From contig DJIP01000002.1 of assembly GCA_002433675.1 (NCBI GenBank), forward strand, positions 18,274 through 25,603: a stretch of 7,330 nt of DNA, given 5' to 3'. Of this stretch, positions 5,062-7,330 are shown piece after piece. The translations under genes and the position numbers were made by a program. Position 1 is the first letter of the stretch. Every line of letters starts with the position of its first letter. The notes beneath the pieces are model-generated. The model saw only the letters and a list, made by a program, of their open reading frames with translations. It was not told the origin of the DNA and did not search any database. This stretch comes from Halomonas halophila. GTDB lineage: Bacteria; Pseudomonadota; Gammaproteobacteria; Pseudomonadales; Halomonadaceae.

Positions 5062-6339
5062 CTACAGGTTCACCAGCATCAGTGACAGCGCCGGCCACAT
5101 CGAGATGGCGATCCAGCAAGTGATCAGCGCGATGAAGTAGGGGATGACGAACTTCACCAGACGCAGGTAGGGGATCCCGGTGATGCTCGAGGCCACGTAG
5201 AGGTTGAGGCCGAAGGGTGGGGTGACGAAGCCGATGGCGGCGCCGACCAGGAAGATCACCGCGAAGTGGATCGGGTCCACTCCGGCGTTCTGGGCGATGG
5301 GTGCCAGGATCGGTGCCAGGATGATGGTCACCGGCAGGCTCTCGAGGATCATCCCGGCCAGCAGGATCATCAGCATGCAGGCGCCCAGGATCACGTAGTA
5401 GTTGCCCAGGCCGCTGAGCAGGTCCTGCAGCGCCTGGCCCGCGCCGAGCACCGACAGCAGCTGCTGCATCACCACCGAGATCGCGATCAACGGCGCCAGC
5501 ATGCCGGCGATCTGGCCCGAGCGCAGCATGATCGAGGGCAGTGCGGTGAAGCGGATCTCGCGGGTGATCAGAAGCCCCGCGATCAGGGTGAAGCCCACGG
5601 TGATGGCGGCGGCCTCGGTGGGCGAGAACTTGCCCGAATAGATGCCGTAGATCACCACCCCGATGGTGGCGAAGCCGAGATAGGCGCGCCTGGCAAAACG
5701 TGCGCTTTCGCCGGCCTTGAACGGAATCAGGGTACCCCAGCCGTGGCGTCGCGCCACCAGGTGACAGGCAGCCATCATGCCGAACACCATCATCGCCCCG
5801 GGGATCATGCCGGCGATGAACAGGTCGCTGATCGACAGGTTCATCATGAAGCCGTAAACGATAAAGATGATCGACGGCGGGATAATGATGCCGACGGTCC
5901 CGCCGGAGGCGGCGGTGGCGGCGGAAAAGCGCTCGTCGTAGCCGTTCTTGACCATCTCCGGCTGCATGATCGAGCCGATGGTGGCGGTGGTGCCGGCGTT
6001 GGACCCGGAGATCGCCGCGAACAGGCCGCAGGCGCCGAGGGTGGCCATGCCCATGCCGCCACGCAGCCAGCCCAGCACCGAGTAGGCGAAGTCGGACAGT
6101 CGCTTGGCGATGCCGGCGGCATTGATCAAGTCGCCGGTCAGGATGAACAGCGGCAGGGCCAGCAGGCCGAAGAAGCTCAGGCCCTGGAACAGGGTGACCC
6201 CGATATTGGCCAGGGTGAAGTCGATGATCAGGCTGGTGCCGACCACCCACAGGCCGATCACCAGGAAGATCGGTACCCCCAGCAGAAAGATGGTGGTGCA
6301 GCCCGCGGTGACCAGGCCGATAAGCATGCCGTCGGTCAT
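5062..6339 (-). CDS. dctM: TRAP transporter large membrane subunit (DctM family), second system
   Basis: This 425-residue polytopic inner-membrane protein is the transport channel of the second TRAP system. Family motifs appear in order: LFAAISGSNAGTTATIG (about 106-122), a GYDERFSAA loop, GIIIPPSIIFIVYG (150-163), LFIAGMIPG (173-181), the second-half FSPTEAA (238-244) and VTPPFGLNLYVASSI (372-386). It is well diverged from the DctM at 2013-3353 and lacks that protein's longer loop before KLFIAG, so the two systems are not recent copies. The start has GGAGAG seven bases upstream. Ten bases separate it from the dctQ stop, which suggests co-transcription and probably translational coupling. A long + strand reading frame over the same DNA is a shadow. 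Confidence 0.95.
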   Translation of the reverse strand: MTDGMLIGLVTAGCTTIFLLGVPIFLVIGLWVVGTSLIIDFTLANIGVTLFQGLSFFGLLALPLFILTGDLINAAGIAKRLSDFAYSVLGWLRGGMGMATLGACGLFAAISGSNAGTTATIGSIMQPEMVKNGYDERFSAATAASGGTVGIIIPPSIIFIVYGFMMNLSISDLFIAGMIPGAMMVFGMMAACHLVARRHGWGTLIPFKAGESARFARRAYLGFATIGVVIYGIYSGKFSPTEAAAITVGFTLIAGLLITREIRFTALPSIMLRSGQIAGMLAPLIAISVVMQQLLSVLGAGQALQDLLSGLGNYYVILGACMLMILLAGMILESLPVTIILAPILAPIAQNAGVDPIHFAVIFLVGAAIGFVTPPFGLNLYVASSITGIPYLRLVKFVIPYFIALITCWIAISMWPALSLMLVNL

Positions 6340-6349
6340 GACGTCTCTC

Positions 6350-6937
6350 CTAGTCCATGATGGACGGTTGCAGGTTGAACGGCTCGCGGCGCCGGAAGCG
6401 CGCGATGTCGCTGGCCAGGTTCTGCAGCACCCGGAAGATGATCAGCGCCCAGGCCAGCGGAGTGGCCAGGTAGAACCACCACTGCATCACGTTGTCGGTG
6501 CCCGGCACGATGGCGAAGTTCATGTGCGCCAGTTCCACCTGGGCGATGGTGAAGTGGATGACCAGGGCGCCAAAGCCGATCCACAGCACGGCGTCGAGCA
6601 CCTGGCAGGCAAACTGGCCGGTGTAGGGCAGACGCATGCGAATCTCGTTGAGCGACAGGTGGGTACGCTGCTTGACGTTGAGCGAGGCGCCGAACCAGGT
6701 CAGCCACAGAAACAGCAGCACCGGGATGCTGGTGCTCCAGGGCGCCTGCAGGCTGAAGAAGAAGCGTCGGATGACCTCGACGAAGATGATGCCCGCCATG
6801 CCGCTGTAGGAGACCAGGATGATCACCTTCTCCAGATTGGCGTCGAGCCACTTGATCGGCGCCAGCCAGGCGGGGGTCGGCCGATCGGCGACGTCGTTCG
6901 ACGTCGCCTGGGCCGCGGTGGCCTTGTGATCGGTCAT
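6350..6937 (-). CDS. dctQ: TRAP transporter small membrane subunit (DctQ family), second system
   Basis: This 195-residue inner-membrane protein is the small subunit partnering the DctM encoded just downstream. A polar N-terminal tail of about 25 residues precedes four hydrophobic segments (about 38-56, 72-87, 113-133 and 148-170), with R57-R58 after the first as in the family. W67 is followed by S-T-S-I-P, where family members usually have an acidic residue as in the W-A-D-E-L of the first system's DctQ. The ATG at 6937 is preferred: GGAGG sits five bases upstream and the dctP stop overlaps it as TAATG, a typical coupled junction. A GTG at 6949 would add four residues but would place the start on the ribosome binding site. 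Confidence 0.9.
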   Translation of the reverse strand: MTDHKATAAQATSNDVADRPTPAWLAPIKWLDANLEKVIILVSYSGMAGIIFVEVIRRFFFSLQAPWSTSIPVLLFLWLTWFGASLNVKQRTHLSLNEIRMRLPYTGQFACQVLDAVLWIGFGALVIHFTIAQVELAHMNFAIVPGTDNVMQWWFYLATPLAWALIIFRVLQNLASDIARFRRREPFNLQPSIMD

Positions 6938-7330
6938 TACGCCCTCCACCAGCGCTTCGGCGCCACGTTGACCGCCGCCATGTCACGCGGGATCTCCCGG
7001 GCGATGGTGTGGATTTCCTTGTAGATATCGACGTCGCCGGCCCAGGCATTGAGCCGCTCGCGCCACTGCTCCCACGGCTCCGGGTTGAACTCCGGTGCGC
7101 ACAGCTGTTCGGCCTGGGCGCGGATCTCGTCGGACAGCGGAGCGACCCGAACGTTGTTCTCGGCGAACACGGTGCCGGCGGCGGGGTGCTCGGTGGCGCC
7201 GACGATCTGGTAGCGGCCGGCCTCGTTCATGCCCTGGGTGAAGATCTGGGCGGCGTAGGCGGACTCCATCACCTGATCCTGCAGCTCGGCATCCAGCGCC
7301 TCGAATTTCGACAGGTTCATGGCGGTGTGC
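6937..7330 (-). CDS. dctP: TRAP transporter substrate-binding protein, C-terminal part (DctP family)
   Basis: The reading frame is open to the window edge (last full codon begins at 7329), giving the last 130 residues of a periplasmic binding protein. The gene is cut by the window, not broken. The segment HTAMNLSKFEALDAELQDQV matches the late region of TRAP binding proteins, where a conserved helix follows a short strand. A long helical C-terminal tail follows, ending PKRWWRA. The ligand-binding Arg and the signal peptide lie outside the window, so nothing can be said on substrate. The first visible ATG (7320) is internal. The position directly before dctQ, with stop-start overlap, supports the call. 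This tail does not resemble the C-terminus of the first system's DctP, so the two belong to different subfamilies. Confidence 0.82.
   Translation of the reverse strand, partial: HTAMNLSKFEALDAELQDQVMESAYAAQIFTQGMNEAGRYQIVGATEHPAAGTVFAENNVRVAPLSDEIRAQAEQLCAPEFNPEPWEQWRERLNAWAGDVDIYKEIHTIAREIPRDMAAVNVAPKRWWRA

Noticed and set aside
5266..6360. 364-codon + strand reading frame opposite the second dctM
   Set aside because: Its translation is rich in H, D, Q, G and A with no fold-like pattern, and it is antisense to a complete DctM with all family motifs.

Overview
The window is a GC-rich stretch with dense coding and strong G/C preference at third codon positions. It looks like a proteobacterial chromosome. 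Abundant TRAP transporters, acidic proteins and a universal stress protein (Usp) gene attached to a TRAP operon fit a marine or halophilic gammaproteobacterium such as a Halomonas relative. That assignment is inference; no rRNA or other marker gene is present.

Layout: two complete or near-complete tripartite (TRAP) solute transporters face each other. On the + strand, positions 1-246 are a non-coding upstream region with several inverted repeats. It is followed by dctP (247-1335, periplasmic binding protein), a structured 122-nt gap, dctQ (1458-2009, small membrane subunit), dctM (2013-3353, large membrane subunit), a hairpin-bearing gap, and a Usp-family gene (3437-3919). On the - strand, read from the right edge, lie the 3' part of a second dctP (6937-7330, cut by the window), dctQ (6350-6937), dctM (5062-6339), a 12-bp-stem hairpin (5011-5040), and an IclR-family regulator (4193-4966). 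The operons converge on a 273-nt non-coding region (3920-4192). It holds an eight-unit, 8-bp tandem repeat and a decayed copy of the 3' end of the iclR gene.

How the genes work together: in each set, DctP captures a substrate (usually an organic acid) in the periplasm, and the DctQ-DctM pair imports it using an ion gradient. The two systems are clearly different in sequence and not a recent duplication. The + system carries a Usp gene, an arrangement known from the ectoine TRAP system TeaABC-TeaD of Halomonas elongata. The - system carries an IclR-type regulator downstream. Neither substrate can be read from the sequence.

I see no defence system, phage, IS element, CRISPR array, tRNA or rRNA. 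The points most worth a second look are the octamer repeat, the duplicated iclR tail, the folded dctP-dctQ gap, the Usp with a degraded ATP loop, and a DctQ lacking the usual acidic residue.
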